A DNA stretch of 64,000 bases from Nissolia schottii (GCA_003254905.1 QANU01105287.1:124001-188000); one strand, 5' to 3'; numbered from the stretch's first letter, positions 1 to 13,319 are shown. A program made the numbers and translations. Notes: a model not told the origin generated them from the sequence alone.

Positions 1-2699
1 CATGTATTCCCCAAGTTCTATCTTTCTTTGGAAACAACTAAACTAGAATAACACATGGACTCATGCTCTTCTTCACGTACCTTTTTGCTAGAAGTTTATC
101 CACTTGCCGTTGAAGCTCCTTTGTCTCCTTTGGCTTACTTCTATATGCTGGCTTATTTGGAATGCTAGTTTTAGGCACAAAATCAATTTGGTGCTCAATT
201 CTTCTCAATGGTGAAAAACCACTTGGCATCTCATTTGGAAACACATCTCAAAATTCCTACAATAAAGAGGTAAAACCACTAGGCAAATTTGGGTTAAGTT
301 TAGTTTCAGAGAGTAAAACCTCCCTAAACCAAAAAAAAAAAATCATGGCTCTCTTGCCTTGAAAAACACATTTCAAATCTCTCTCTTTTACATAAAAACA
401 TGGGTTTTCTCATTTTTTTCACTTTGCTTAGTTTTCACACATTTGTCTTTCTTTTCGCTCTTTTCACTTTTAACATCCCCTTATTTTTTACTCACTATTG
501 AATTCTTCTTGATTCTTTCCTCTAATGACCTCTTTTCTCTCTTATTTTTCTTTTACCTCACTTCCTAGTTTCCCAAGAGAACATTGTTGAAGCTTTACTT
601 GATCAAGGTACACCTCTTTGGGAGATAATGGAGAAAGAGTGATCTTGTGACCATTATGCTCAAAAGAATACTTGTTCTTGTACCCACCATGCAACAACAA
701 ATGATTAGCTTGCATGGGTTCTACATCATACACCACCCCATCAATATATTTTCCAATGGAGAATGCCACCACCACTTGTTTAGTGACTTTTACTTCTCCA
801 CTAGCATTCAACCACTGCAACCTATACGGATTAGGATGCTTGTCACTACTCAACCCCAACTTCTCAACTAGAGTAGTACTAACCACATTGGTGCAACTCT
901 CCCCATTAATGATTAAGCTACACACCTTTCCACCAACTACGTATCTAGTGTGAAAAATATTTTCTATTTTTTCCAAGCTATCATCCTTAACCTACAAATT
1001 CAATGCACACCTAGCAACAAGAGATTCACCATGCACAACATATTCAACTTGCTCATCATTATCAGAACAATCATAGAAAGGAAGCATATCATCATCGTTA
1101 TTAGATTCACCCGCATCATCAAATTTGCATACTATTTCATTCCCTTTGAGGACTACGGTTCTTTTGTTTAGACATTCATAAGCATAATGACTCAAACCTT
1201 GACACTTGAAGCACTTAAGTTCTCTATGCTTAGAAGGGGTAGTAGAAGAAGATGAATTAGAGGTGCCTTTAGAATTGTGCAAATGCAGAACCTTCCTCTT
1301 CATGTTATCCATCACATTTTCCTTTGAATCTGCACCTCTATTCCTCGTTGTGTCATCATAATTAGACCATTTTGAACCCCACTTGGAGTTGGAATTTGAC
1401 AATGCCTTGGCCACCCTTCTTTGATTTTTGTTGTTTTTCACCTTCATTGCCATGCTAATTAAAGCCTCCATCTTTACATAATTTTGTAACTCCGGCACAT
1501 CTACAAAGTCCTTATTCAGACCACTCACAAATCTTCCCATAATCACTTCCATGTCCTTCTCTATGTTATCTTTGAAGAAGATCATTTTCATCTCCTTGTG
1601 GTAGTCTTCCACCGATTTGGAGCCTTGTGTGAGCCTCTATAATTTCTAGTGAACCTCCCTATAATAATAAGAAGGCACAAATCTCTTATTCATCACTCGC
1701 TTCATTTCTTCCCAAGTCTTAATAGGACGATCACCATATCTCCTTCTTGACTTTATTAGCTCATCCCACCAAGCTAAGGCATAATCAGAAAACTCAGCTG
1801 CAACCAATCTTACTTTCTACTCTTCGGCAAAGTTGTAGCATGAAAAGATCATCTCCACCTTCTTTTCCCACTCAAAGTAAGTTTCAGCGTCATTTCTTCC
1901 CTTAAATGGTGGTATTTGCATTTTGATAGCTTTAATGTTGCTATCCATTCTTGCTCTATTCCTCGCTCTTGTACTTCTAACTGAATTAGCTCCATCAGAT
2001 TCATCCTTAGATTGCTCATGATCAGAATTATTGTGCTTTTTGGACATAGCTTACACCACCTCCTCTTTCCACTTGTTCACTTCCTCTTTCCATTCATTAA
2101 ACTTCTAAAATTGAGACGCAATTGCTTGGTACACCATCTTCAAATCTGGTGTCTCCTCAGCCATTTAGAGAAACCTGAAAAGTGTTAATAAAGGGATCTC
2201 ACCACTCTTACCACGTGTATCCTCTCAAAATATATACACTCATGTTTGCACTCAAATTGGCTTTTACCCTCTATGTGCTCACCACTCTTGCCTTTACCTC
2301 TCTTGATCACTTTATAATGTTACAATTCAAAAATTAAATCAAACTAAAGTAAAGCGATTTCCTATGTAGTAGACGAGAATAATAGATAAGAGACTCAAAA
2401 GAGAGAACGCCAACTAGCAAAGGAAATAACAATGAGTGACTCAAAGGATAAGAATAAGACAAACAAATTCTGCAATTGAAACAAGTAGAATTGAAAATTA
2501 CCAAATAAAGAGATACTGCACTTTTATTTTCAAAACACAATCACAATCTACATTTTTACTATTCATGAGTACTGTTCATGCGATACTGTTCATGCTGCAC
2601 CTTTTTTTTTTTTTGAAAACTAAATGTAAACAAGTAGAAATTGCATGAATGAAAATAGATAAATAGGAATTTATCTATAACCTTGCTATTGATACCAAA
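1..2699 (-). mobile_element. Ty3/gypsy retrotransposon remnant, gag to start of RT
   Basis: A minus-strand Ty3/gypsy fossil, cut by the left window edge. Reading leftwards there is a gag N-terminal part (about 2047-1817), a gag part with a CCHC knuckle (CFKCQGLSHYAYEC, about 1612-992), an aspartic-protease-like part (about 976-542) and the start of reverse transcriptase (ELQRQVDKLLAKRYV, about 244-38). A TGGTATCAA primer-binding site lies at about 2690-2699 on the minus strand, matching initiator tRNA-Met. The element looks broken, with several breaks. The lineage within Ty3/gypsy is not certain; the RT start resembles chromoviruses. The rest of pol lies outside the window. Confidence 0.85.
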
Positions 2700-3284
2700 T
2701 GATGTGGAACCTGGAGGATATATTGATCCTGAAACTTCAACACACACTTTGATATAGAGAAAAGAAATGAGATAAATACCTTCCTCACTAAACCCCTAAG
2801 GAATCTACCTTTAGAAAAGTAGATAATTGGGATAAGGAATTAGAAACGGAATAAAGAACATAAAGGAATCAAACCTTGAATGAGTTTATCCAATTTTTTG
2901 ATGCAACAAGCAAAGCAAATCGCTCACCTTCATACAAAGAGATCACCCCTTTGCAAAGAAAAGGTTTTCTAAAGAAAACACAAACTAAAATTATAATTGA
3001 TCAAAAGCTGTGATTACATTCTTTGGTTGATGTATTTAAAGGCTAGACTACACTTATTGTAAGCATTGGAAAACACATAACTTCATATATTCCAAGTATT
3101 GGAATTCACATTTTGAACTGTCCAAGTTAATGATCCATCGTCCATCTAAATGTTGCACCACCCAAAACCTGGGCGCCACATGGACTGATTGTTGGTTTAG
3201 TATACTTTTGATATTGGCAGGACTTTCTACTGCCCATAGTTGTTAATTGGTATCTTGGCCCATTCTTGATGCATATCTTCCACA
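2700..3284 (-). mobile_element. Probable 5' LTR of the minus-strand Ty3/gypsy remnant
   Basis: The sequence next to the primer-binding site begins TGATGTGGAA on the plus strand. A candidate opposite end, CTTCCACA, lies at 3277-3284, giving short inverted ends of the TGTGGAA type and an LTR of about 585 bp. A TTTAAATA box on the minus strand near 3035-3045 could be the promoter. The inner edge is fairly sure because of the primer site. The outer edge is inferred. Confidence 0.5.
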
Positions 3285-3574
3285 ACTGATTATGCCAAGT
3301 TTCCAAAACCTTCTTTGATCCTCTTAGCTCTTGCCCTTATTATAGGCCCTACGAGCATGTTAAAATCTCCATGTTGTCCTTTAGTTCAATTTTGTTCATT
3401 TTTCTCTCTTGAGCTTGTATCATACCTTTGTCATCTTCGTGCAGTTCAAACTTGTTACATTTGTTGGTTTTGCCCAACACCATATCATTGCCTTTGTAGG
3501 TTTCGCCCATCCCTAGATCATCGCCTATGCATGTTTTACCCAGCCCGTTATCTTACTAGTTTTGCCTAGACCTT

Positions 3575-3895
3575 TAGTGGTTCCGCCCAAGCCTTTACTC
3601 TTCTCTATTGGGACTTTTGACCAACCTGCTAATCTATTCACCATCTCAATCGCTTCCACACTTTGGTTTCCAAACTCAACTTGATTTCGTCAACACCTAC
3701 TTGAGTTTGAGGGGGATGTTAAGATATTTTTCTACCTTAATGGCTAAGATATTTACTCTGATTTGCCCTCATTGGTCATTCCTTGTAAACTTGTACATTT
3801 AGAAAGCACAACAATTACACAATCCAATCCTTATTTTCTCTGATTTCTCTCTTGTGTAGCGTGCCACAATACGGGTTCACCCATAATGTTTAACA
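3575..3895 (+). mobile_element. Ty1/copia 3' end and LTR
   Basis: The end of a copia pol (RNase H C-terminal region, residues like DQPANLFT and FQTQLDFV) lies at about 3575-3705. A polypurine tract (GAGTTTGAGGGGGA) follows at 3703-3716. The LTR runs 3717-3895 (179 bp), begins TGTTAAGATA and ends ATGTTTAACA, with matching inverted ends TGTTAA/TTAACA. No 5' partner is visible in the window, so the element is broken. The stretch 3285-3574 shows no clear homology. Confidence 0.7.
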
Positions 3896-4299
3896 ATTGT
3901 TGTGTAACAATTTCAAGTGTAATTAATAATAAAAGAAAAATGCTACTTATACTCATATAGTATGAAACACTAAACCCACTCATCTTTCATTCATCATTAG
4001 ATGACATCTCAATATGACTCATACTCTCTTACCTAGTCTATGTTACTTAAGTGTTTGGATTTTTCCACCATTATTTTTTGAGAAAATTTTCTCATCGAAA
4101 ATATTTCCATTAAGCCCTAATACTTTTTCCTCAATTTAAATTTTAGATTTTACTAATCTTATTTCACTTGACTCCGCCGAATCATTTTAAATATAAAATT
4201 AACATTCTTTCACTATACTTAAAAATATAACAAATAAAAATGAAATAATTTAAATATAAAATAAGATCAACAAATCTTAAATAATTTAAATAAAAAGAA
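3896..4299. other. AT-rich intergenic stretch
   Basis: About 400 bp of AT-rich DNA with no coding signal, between the copia LTR and a MITE. I see nothing else in it. Confidence 0.5.
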
Positions 4300-4769
4300 G
4301 GGTTAAATATATTTTTACTCCCTCATAAATTTTTTTGTAAGGTTTTAGTTTCTCTTGTCATGTTAAGTTGTTAACTACTGATATAACAGTTAATTTGGTC
4401 ATGTGACAAGTCATATGCCACTCATGTGACACACTTAACCCAACTATTATTGTTTTCTCTACTTACTCCCATACTGCTCTTAGCATACATTTGATGTCTT
4501 CTTCTTCTTCTCCGATACAGCTCCACGAGCCACCGCCCCCCGCACCATTGTTAGTGATGTGACCTCACCCATGTGCCCTCATCTGCTTCTCTCCTCACCT
4601 CTCTCTCGTTCACCATATGGTCAAGTTAATTATCATATCAAGAGTTAATAGTTTAACATGATAACAAAGACTAAAATCTTAAAAAAATATATAAGTGACA
4701 AATTTTAACAAAAACATTAATAAGAAATAAAATTTAAAATTTATGAAAAATTAAAAACATATTTAACTC
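4300..4769. mobile_element. MULE-type MITE with long terminal inverted repeats
   Basis: The left end GGGTTAAATATATTTTTAC at 4300 and the right end (…ATATTTAACTC at 4769) are inverted copies, and the similarity continues inwards for about 70-100 bp on each arm. The GGGTTAAATATnTTTTTA terminus is common in legume Mutator-like MITEs (recalled knowledge). The 9-bp flanks (4291-4299 and 4770-4778) match at only 6 of 9 positions, so the target duplication is decayed or misplaced. The centre (about 4430-4620) is richer in C and T, unrelated to the arms, and of unknown origin. Confidence 0.6.
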
Positions 4770-5075
4770 AAAAAACGAAAAAAGGAAAAAAAGAAAGAAT
4801 CATGTTGTTAGTCTCTTCTAAGCACAAATTGAGTTGGTGTTTACGCATCATAGGTGGCGCAATACAAAGCCAACACATAACACATCCCCATATTCCAAGA
4901 TTGGTCTAAATATATATTATTATAAGTATGAAAGCATGTTCGCTATCCTATTTCAACTTTAATTTTGGATTGGGTGGAAGATGTCAATTTGTCGATGGAA
5001 GTAGAACCAGGAACGAGAAGCTCCCAGAGAAGTACACAATCTTCAGTCGGCAGCAGTCACCATCACCACCAGTGC

Positions 5076-5083
5076 TATATAAA
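5076..5083 (+). promoter_or_regulatory. TATA box of the GST gene
   Basis: TATATAAA lies 79 bp upstream of the GST start codon, consistent with a short 5' UTR. The ATG at 5162 is the first one after it in the reading frame of the protein family. Confidence 0.65.
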
Positions 5084-5110
5084 GCACTGTCACCGGCACT
5101 TTCTCCTTGA

Positions 5111-6204
<1,094 letters not shown>

Positions 6205-6368
6205 TAGAGAAGATTGTGATATGAGTGTGTGTTTGTTCCTCATGTAGTGTAGGTCCCCAGCTACGGAGTTAAAAAAGGTCTTCATAATACTATATGAATT
6301 TAGAATCAGTGTCGTTGTGTGTGTGTTTTAACAGGTATCTCTAGTTATAACAATAAAAATTTGAGTTC

Positions 6369-6583
6369 TGTTACACGTACACCAAAAACTATATACTATA
6401 CATATACCTCGTATTTATATACATAAAGTTTGTGTTCTAAATCATGTAATATTTGTGTACTTAATTAAGTATAGTTGAGAGTATTATTTACAAGTTTGTA
6501 ATGTTTGTGCACTCGTAAAAATAAAGTTTGTGCATTGTTAATGATGTATGTATGAGTGTATGAAATTATGTGTATATATAACA
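6369..6583 (+). mobile_element. 215-bp MITE, copy 1
   Basis: The element has terminal inverted repeats TGTTACACGTACAC and GTGTATATATAACA. A second copy of exactly the same length lies in opposite orientation at 15,486-15,700 and matches along its whole length, including the internal motif AAAGTTTGTGCATT. Similarity extends a few bases beyond the TIRs (GAGTTC on one side, TTTTTGT on the other), so the true ends may lie slightly outside. It lies 165 bp downstream of the GST stop. The superfamily is not assigned. Confidence 0.75.
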
Positions 6584-6639
6584 TTTTTGTAAAAATTTAT
6601 AGTTGTAGGTTCAATTTGCTTTTAATGCATGCAGAGAGT

Positions 6640-7175
6640 CACTTTCCTTCTAATTGCAACTAATTTTTACGATAGGTTACATTTCCTTTTAAATATTATT
6701 ATGTGATTTCATATTTATTTATTTTTTTTAAATTTTCATGCAAATATCTCCTTGCAATTCAAATGTTATGTTACGTTTCCTTCCACTTACAAGTTACATC
6801 TTTTTCAAATTTTCATGCATTCTTACATGATGTTATGTTTTATTTCAATTCTCATGAGATGTGTTTTCTTCTAATTCATGCACAATGTCATTTTTCTTCA
6901 AATTCTTGTGTAACATGTTTTCTTCTAATTTTGTGTTATGCTACATTTTCTTGCAATTTTCGCGCAATGTCACATTTTTTTGCAATTCGATTGCAATGCA
7001 CGTTTCCTATTTCCTTGCAATTTCTGCACAATAACATGTTTTTTTCCAATTACCGCTAAAAGCCACATGACTTTTCAATTCTTATACAATGTCATATTTC
7101 CTTGCATTTTCCAAGTAAACCACATTTCTGTCAAATTCCTATGCAATGAGACACTCCATTCAAATTCTTGTGTAG
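6640..7175. repeat. Decayed tandem repeat of about 40-45 bp
   Basis: Blocks of the form CAATGTCACATTTCCTTGCA followed by AATTTTCRTG recur about a dozen times with heavy divergence, for example at 6887, 6967, 7090 and 7142. The DNA strand is strongly T-rich. It looks like an old minisatellite. The open frames across it are by-products of the repeat. Confidence 0.6.
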
Positions 7176-7483
7176 TAACACACGGCACTACGGGCGTAAT
7201 AGAGTCTCACTAACAACTCAAACTAAAATCATGTAATTTATGATATGTTTGGACAAAAAATATAAAAATAAAAATTTAAGGACCCAAATCAAATTTCAAA
7301 AATTTACTAGACACTTGAAACATATTTTAAGTCCTAGAAATACATGAAAAATTAAAACCATTGCTTATTATATTAAATAAATCACTAACAATTAATTATA
7401 ACACAGTTAACATTTATAAATTTTAATAATAAATATTTATTTTTTAGATATATTTTTTAACACTATTTTATTATTACACATAA

Positions 7484-7779
7484 TAAATTTAAGGGTTAAT
7501 TAAGTTTTTAGTCCCTGTAATATGAAAAAGTTTGGTTTTAGTCCCTCATGATAAGTTTTAGTTCCTGTAAAATGTGAAAATTTGATTTTGGTCCCTGTGG
7601 ACAGTTGGTGATGGACAGTGATGTAGAAATGGTCGCTGATGACTGGTTAACTGACACGGCATCACCGTCCATCACCAACCGTCCGCAGGAGCCAAAATCA
7701 AATTTTCACATTTTATAGGGATTAAAACCAAACTATTTCATATTACAGGGACTAAAAACTTAATTAACTCTAAATTTAA
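7484..7779. mobile_element. Fold-back Mutator-like MITE with 9-bp target duplication
   Basis: The element spans 7493-7770 (278 bp). Its arms start GGGTTAATTAAGTTTTTAG and GAGTTAATTAAGTTTTTAG (right end read in reverse), and the inverted similarity runs almost to the centre, so a single strand could fold into one long hairpin. It is flanked by a perfect 9-bp direct repeat TAAATTTAA at 7484-7492 and 7771-7779, the size typical of Mutator-like elements. It is non-coding. Confidence 0.85.
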
Positions 7780-8365
7780 ACTTTTGATTGTAAATTAAAC
7801 GAAATACCATTGCTTATGGTTGTGATTGTCCTCCTTAGCTTTGTCCTTAGTCTAATGCCTGTTTTTACAAAATCAAGACACAGTTCATACAAAACTTCGG
7901 GCGCTTTTAGGCCAAAAGCATTGTGTAAGAATTCATAGATGCTTTTGAGACTGTATAGGCAGGGAGGTGTCTAGGCTTTTTTAGAGTGAACCTTCTTTGA
8001 AGAGACTAAGAGTTGGTAGTATTGCCCCAGGAAAACAAGATATTATGCCGCCTCAGTATTCAACCAATTTGTTCACTCCGAAAGACATCATTATGAGAAT
8101 ACAAGAGAAATGACTAATTAAGCAGATTTTGTACAAGAATCTCCCTATGGTACTTGCATAGTTGCATAATTTCTTACAACACAATTATAATTGGATAATG
8201 TTGTTGGGGTCCGGTTCTCCTCATAATTTTAATTAACCTTAACCTTATGCTTTAAAGTGAGGCCACTCTTCTTCACTAGATTATTTGCTTAATCTATAAG
8301 TACATCATGTAAAGATTACCTATCTCCTACTTCTAGAAATTGTCAGATAAAAAATTGGGTAGTCA
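7780..8365. other. Intergenic stretch without recognised feature
   Basis: About 590 bp with no sustained open frame and no repeat that I recognise. Confidence 0.4.
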
Positions 8366-10990
8366 AAACTTTGCCAATAATGTTATTTGGCCACTTTAAT
8401 AATAGAGCCACCTAATGGCTATCCACTCTTTTGGTAGAAAATACATGTGAGTCTCAACCCACATGTATTTTTTTATCAAAAAAGTGAGTGGTCCTTGATA
8501 ACTCTACTATTGGGGTGACCAAATAACATTGTTAATGTTTAGCATATGAACGTTAACGTTTAACATATAACGCTTTAACATTTACATATTTACATTTATA
8601 CGTTATAAACGTTTTAACATTATTAGCATTGTTGTTTTATTTTTTGCAATTGTTCTTGTAATTAGTATTCTAGGACTGTAAAAGGTGTAGTCTTGTTTGT
8701 AAATCTCATTCAAAAAATATAAATACACTTTGCAAATATTTAGATGTCATGTGTCCATGTTCCTGTTATGTTTCTAACATGGTATCAGTTAGCTTAGTTT
8801 AACTATCCTCTGTTGCCCTCTTTGTTTCCCCTCCCTTCTGAGCTTCATTATATATTCTCACCGCCAATCTCCTTGTGCTCATTTTCTTTCGGCGACTTTG
8901 CTGCTGAATTTTTGTTGGTGTTCGAGTTATGACACACTAGGGACAGGTTTTGCGCATGTCTCCCATGCACCTACTAAGATGCTCTGTGCTTCCTGCTTTT
9001 CGAGACTTATTTTGTGATCTTGTGCCCCTCCACGTGGCAGCTTCTGCATTGCAAGATTCATTCACCCATGACCTGGTGCTGGACCCTGCGTTGACTGCGC
9101 CTTCCCGCGTTGATCATGTCATAACGTGGTGCCATATATTTTCGTCTACTGACATGGTAGTGTGATGTGGCAAAATGATGTGGCAATGATCCTATTCTTT
9201 CCTAAGGTTTTTTGGTGAGATAAGTCCATTTTTGAGGTCATTTTCAGCTTAATCTACTCTAAATATATTTTTTTTTCTCCTTTGATTATGTTAGTTTGTT
9301 ATAGAGAAATCAGATATTGCTCACCATATTCATGATATGCTCAATAGCTCCAACTTCACCCATTGGATTGAAGCCATGCATGGTTTCTTGAAAGGTTGTA
9401 AGTTCTGGAGATATGTGACTGGTAACATTCTGCCTCCCGTTCAACCTGACAATCCTACTAATGCTGCTTTTATTTATGAATTGAAGAAATGGGATAACAA
9501 GAGTCATCAAATCATCACTTGGTTCCATAATATCTCTATTCCTAGTATCTATCTTTAGTTTTGTCGATTTGAAATTGCTAAGGAGGTATGGGATCATCCT
9601 CATAATTGTTACACTATTTATCATCTATCTCATCAATATCAGTTATTGAAAGAACTCCATAGTCTAAGATAAGGACCTGATTAAGCTATTTATGATTTTT
9701 TTTTTATCTCAAATGGAAGCCATTTGGGATCAGTTGACCTCATGTGAACCCGTCATAAAGCACAAGAGTGATGCCCTGTGATATGAGGAGTATCATGATC
9801 GTACCAAACTCAATCAATTTTTTATGGCTTTCACTAATGATTATGAATATGTTGGAGCTTCTTTGCTCCATCAATATCCTCTACCCACTCTTGAGGTTAC
9901 CCTTCCTTGTCTCAATTCTAAAGAAACTTGATTGGGTCTTCGTTGGTCTCCCACCGATATGGCATTTACAGCTACTAATAACCAAGATAAACATTGTCGC
10001 CATTGTCACTGACCGGGGCATCTCCTTCTAAAATGTCCCACCATAGAGTGTCGTACCTACAAAAAGAAATTCACAATGCCTCCAAATGTCAAGCCCTAAT
10101 ATTTTCTATGTCGTTCACCTAGTCAGTCAATTTAAGACAACCCCGCGATCTACTCATTATGCTGTTGTTCTCTGCATCCTCCACTATATCAAGGGCACAT
10201 TGTTTCATGGGCTTCATTTCTCTATCAATTCTTCATTGATCCTCCATGCTGATTAGGGTGGCGATTCCACTGATCGTCATTCTACCACTAGTTATTGTAT
10301 CTTCCTTGGTGACTCTCTTATTTCATAGTTAAGCAAGAAATAGACTTTGACCGCTCGTTCCACCACTGAAGCTAAATATTACGCTATTTCTGACACCACT
10401 ATTAAACTCCTTTGGTTACATTGCCTTCTCGATGACTTGGGCATCTCCTAATCCTCTCCAAATTATCTCTATTGTGATAACCATAATGCTATTCAAATTG
10501 CTCATAACGATGTCTTCCATAAGTGCACTAAATACATTGAAATTAATTATCACTTTATTCGTCAGCACATTTTGCGAGGTGCTCTTCAACTCATCTCCAT
10601 TGAGACTCTTGAACAACCTGCTGATTTGTTCACTAAGGCTCATCATCCTGGTCGCTTTCATACTCTGGTTTCCAAACTCAAGCTGGTTTCAACAATACCT
10701 ACTTAAGTTTGAGGAGGGATGTTAACGCTTAACATATCAATGTTAACTTTTAACATATGAATAGTTTAACATTTACATATTTACGTTTATACGTTGTACA
10801 CATTTTCACATTATTAGCATAGTTGTTTTATTTTCTGTAACTGTTCTTGTAATTAGTATTCTAGGACTATAAATAGTGTAGCCTTGTTTGTAAAGCTCAT
10901 TCTGAAAATATACAATACACTTTGCAAATATTCAAATACCCTGTGTCCATGTTCCTATTCTATTTCTAACAAACATTATTGAAACTTTAC
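8366..10990. mobile_element. Mutator-like MITE split by a copia insertion
   Basis: The left end CAATAATGTTATTTGG at 8375 is the inverted copy of the right end, which is read as CCAAATAACAT (ending at 8529) plus TATTG (10,977-10,981) on the far side of a copia element. The inner arms also pair (for example AAAATACATGTG with CACATGTATTTT). The flanking 9-bp direct repeats are AAACTTTGC (8366-8374) and AAACTTTAC (10,982-10,990), one mismatch, which fits a MULE-derived MITE. Without the copia insert the MITE is about 160 bp. Confidence 0.8.
8530..10971 (+). mobile_element. Short Ty1/copia element with both LTRs and target duplication
   Basis: The 5' LTR is 8530-8779 (TGTTAATG…TTTCTAACA) and the 3' LTR is 10,720-10,971 (TGTTAACG…TTTCTAACA). 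The primer-binding site TGGTATCAG starts at 8780, directly after the 5' LTR. A polypurine tract (GAGGAGGGA) precedes the 3' LTR. The 5-bp target duplication AACAT lies at 8525-8529 and 10,972-10,976. Parts recognised are a gag-like block (about 9310-9660) and an RNase H-like block with the C-terminal pol tail (about 10,140-10,710). At 2.44 kb it is about half the usual copia length and looks non-autonomous and broken. By eye the LTRs differ at roughly one position in eight; at about 1e-8 changes per site per year that is an age near 6 million years. Confidence 0.9.
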
Positions 10991-11099
10991 TATGAACACC
11001 TTTTAATGCCTGAAGAAGGATGGTTTTACGGTGGGACTATTAACATTCTCTGTTACATATGAAAATTTTCTAATACTATACAAACTAGAAATATGGGCC

Positions 11100-11470
11100 T
11101 CAAGACTTGGCCTTGCTTAGAATATGTAGGGCCCAAGCCCATCCTTAGACCTGATCTAGTATGAGCATATGACATCTTGATTGTGCCCTTGCTTGATTGC
11201 TTAATTCCCAAGTAAACTAAAATAAGGAGAATCTTACCTAATTAAGGATAAAATTTCATCTATATCTAATATGAAATTAATTTCACCTAATTCCTCTTAT
11301 AAATAGTCCACTTATACTACTGGTTAGACATTTAACCCTAGTGCCAATATTTTAAAGCACGAATTGACTTGATTGTCAAAGTTTTTGCAGGTACATGCTC
11401 ATCGCCGCACGAGACTAGCGACACCACTGTAGGGTTCTCAACCTCCGCTTCCTTTTAAAACCAACAAGGT
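11100..11470 (+). mobile_element. LTR remnant, R/U5-like part
   Basis: A TATA-like ATAAATAG near 11,299 is followed about 80 bp later by TTGACTTGATTGTC and TTTTTGCAGGTACATGC. This order (TATA box, then a TTGACTTG…GCAGGTA block) recurs at 13,835-13,960 and matches the promoter and U5 part of plant Ty3/gypsy LTRs. No coding part is attached. It is an old fragment with uncertain limits. Confidence 0.45.
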
Positions 11471-13290
11471 ACATCTAAATTTACGTTTCTATTTCGGTAC
11501 ACTACCCAAAGTGACTTCTTCTTCCCTTCCCCCAATAGCATTTTCCAATAGCACGCTCACCTTTTTTCTAATATTAACTAAAGTGTCTTACGTATGCAAT
11601 TTAAATGACTAAAGTGAACATTAACTCAAGGAGAAGGCTTAATTGCACCTTGATAATTCTAGTGCTTGATGCACCCTAACGAAAAGTAGGGTGTACCATG
11701 GACAAACATGATCTAAGTCGTCCACTTGTAAGCTAAGTTAATCAATGGTTCAAATTATGAACTTGTCACCGTTTATACTATTCCAAGCATGCTAACATAG
11801 AAACTTGTTTAAAATATTATAATTTTTTATTCTCTATCAAAAAAAGAAAGAAGAACTATCGCCGTAGCACATAGGATGTTCTAATGCTAGACAAAATCAA
11901 TGCAATCCCTTTCCCTTGCAATCCATCTCAAATTTCCATCCCACCTAAGATCTAAATTTTTAGTAATGGTGAGAAGAACTAGACGAGGGGTGAAAACTCA
12001 AAATCGATGTTGGCCACCCCCTGCACCTCCTTCGTCGTCACCGCCACACCCCACCCATTGCAACCAAAAACTCAAAATCCCGAGACCCAAAAACTTCATC
12101 CACATTTATCATCAACAACAACATAAAAAACACAAATCCACCTTCATCATCAAGTTGGGTTTTAGATCTCCAATGCTCTAAACATTTTTTTTTCTCAAAC
12201 CAAAAAATCTTGAGATCTACAAAACCATCACTGAGATGTGCATAATCACCATTTAAGATCTGCAAGCAAAACTATTCCTCATAAACTAAAACGACAACAA
12301 AGCAAAATATGATTCATATCCTTGTAGCGGTGGCCCCCTGGTGGCAGAGCTTTGGCCGTGGCTAGAGGTGGAGGCCAATGTGTGTGTTCTTGAAGCCTCC
12401 GTTTGTGATCTTGGACCCTGTTTTGTGATAATCCTATCATTAATCATTAATAATTAATAACACCTTAGTGTATAATAAAGTCAGACATTAATTAATTGAT
12501 CCAAAAGCTTTTTTGCTGACAAACCACAAAGAAACCGGATATCACAAGTTGGTAAGACTTGTGGTCCAGTATAGGCTATAAGGTACATGATAAATTAAAG
12601 TTCTAAGTTGCATGTAAGCCAACTCCTTAACTCAATTTTAAAATTTTCGGTCGAAACTAAAGAAGAATTTTATTAGGACCAAAACTAGAAACAAGTATAT
12701 TTACTATATTTATAGAGGGGAAAAAAACTTAATCAAATCAAAAAGATATCTAAGAAAGAAATTGTGTTGGTCTCTGCTCCAATACTTTGTAAACTGTTTT
12801 CTGTTGTTTGGGGGAGGGTTCCAAATACAGGATGGGGCGGTCCACGTGAACCCATCTTTTTCGTTCTGATCTGGAGACATGCAAGTGAACGAACAAGTAC
12901 TATCAAAGCAAGATTACGGCACAGTGGCTAGTCTGCATCAGTACAAATCCACCAGCGCCGTGTTGTTGGGGCTATGGCTTGGATCCACTCCTTTATGGTC
13001 CCTCCACGTCAGCCAAAACTCATTTCAGGTTCACCCACTTTTGGTAATCAATGCAAGGCTTTAGGACAAAAATTGTGGTACGTACTCTCATTTTTTAACA
13101 CAGGCGTATCGCGGCATTTCGGTTGCAAGTTGCAGTGAGCCTAGTAATGAAATTTGTGTATACGTTAACAAATCTTGCCCACAAGGGAATTCCATATTTG
13201 ACCCTTCGTATGGTTAAAACTGTCTATCAATTCAAGTAAATTTAGATTGCAACGGTGGATTTCAAAAAAAAAAAAGGAAAAGAAAGGTTC
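11471..13290. other. Intergenic stretch, no supported gene
   Basis: About 1.8 kb without a convincing gene. Short open frames at 11,900-12,265 (both strands) are proline-rich or low-complexity and have no family I recognise. A CACGTG G-box-like hexamer at about 12,843 stands alone. A weak palindromic AT stretch lies near 12,437-12,470. Confidence 0.4.
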
Positions 13291-13319
13291 AGTTAATTTG
13301 ATATATATTTAAAAATTTT

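Noticed and set aside
12038-12265. Minus-strand frame of 75 residues and its plus-strand partner
   Set aside because: No recognised family, no promoter or splice context, and biased composition.
12838-12850. G-box-like CACGTG as a promoter element
   Set aside because: No gene follows within a sensible distance, and a single hexamer is not evidence.
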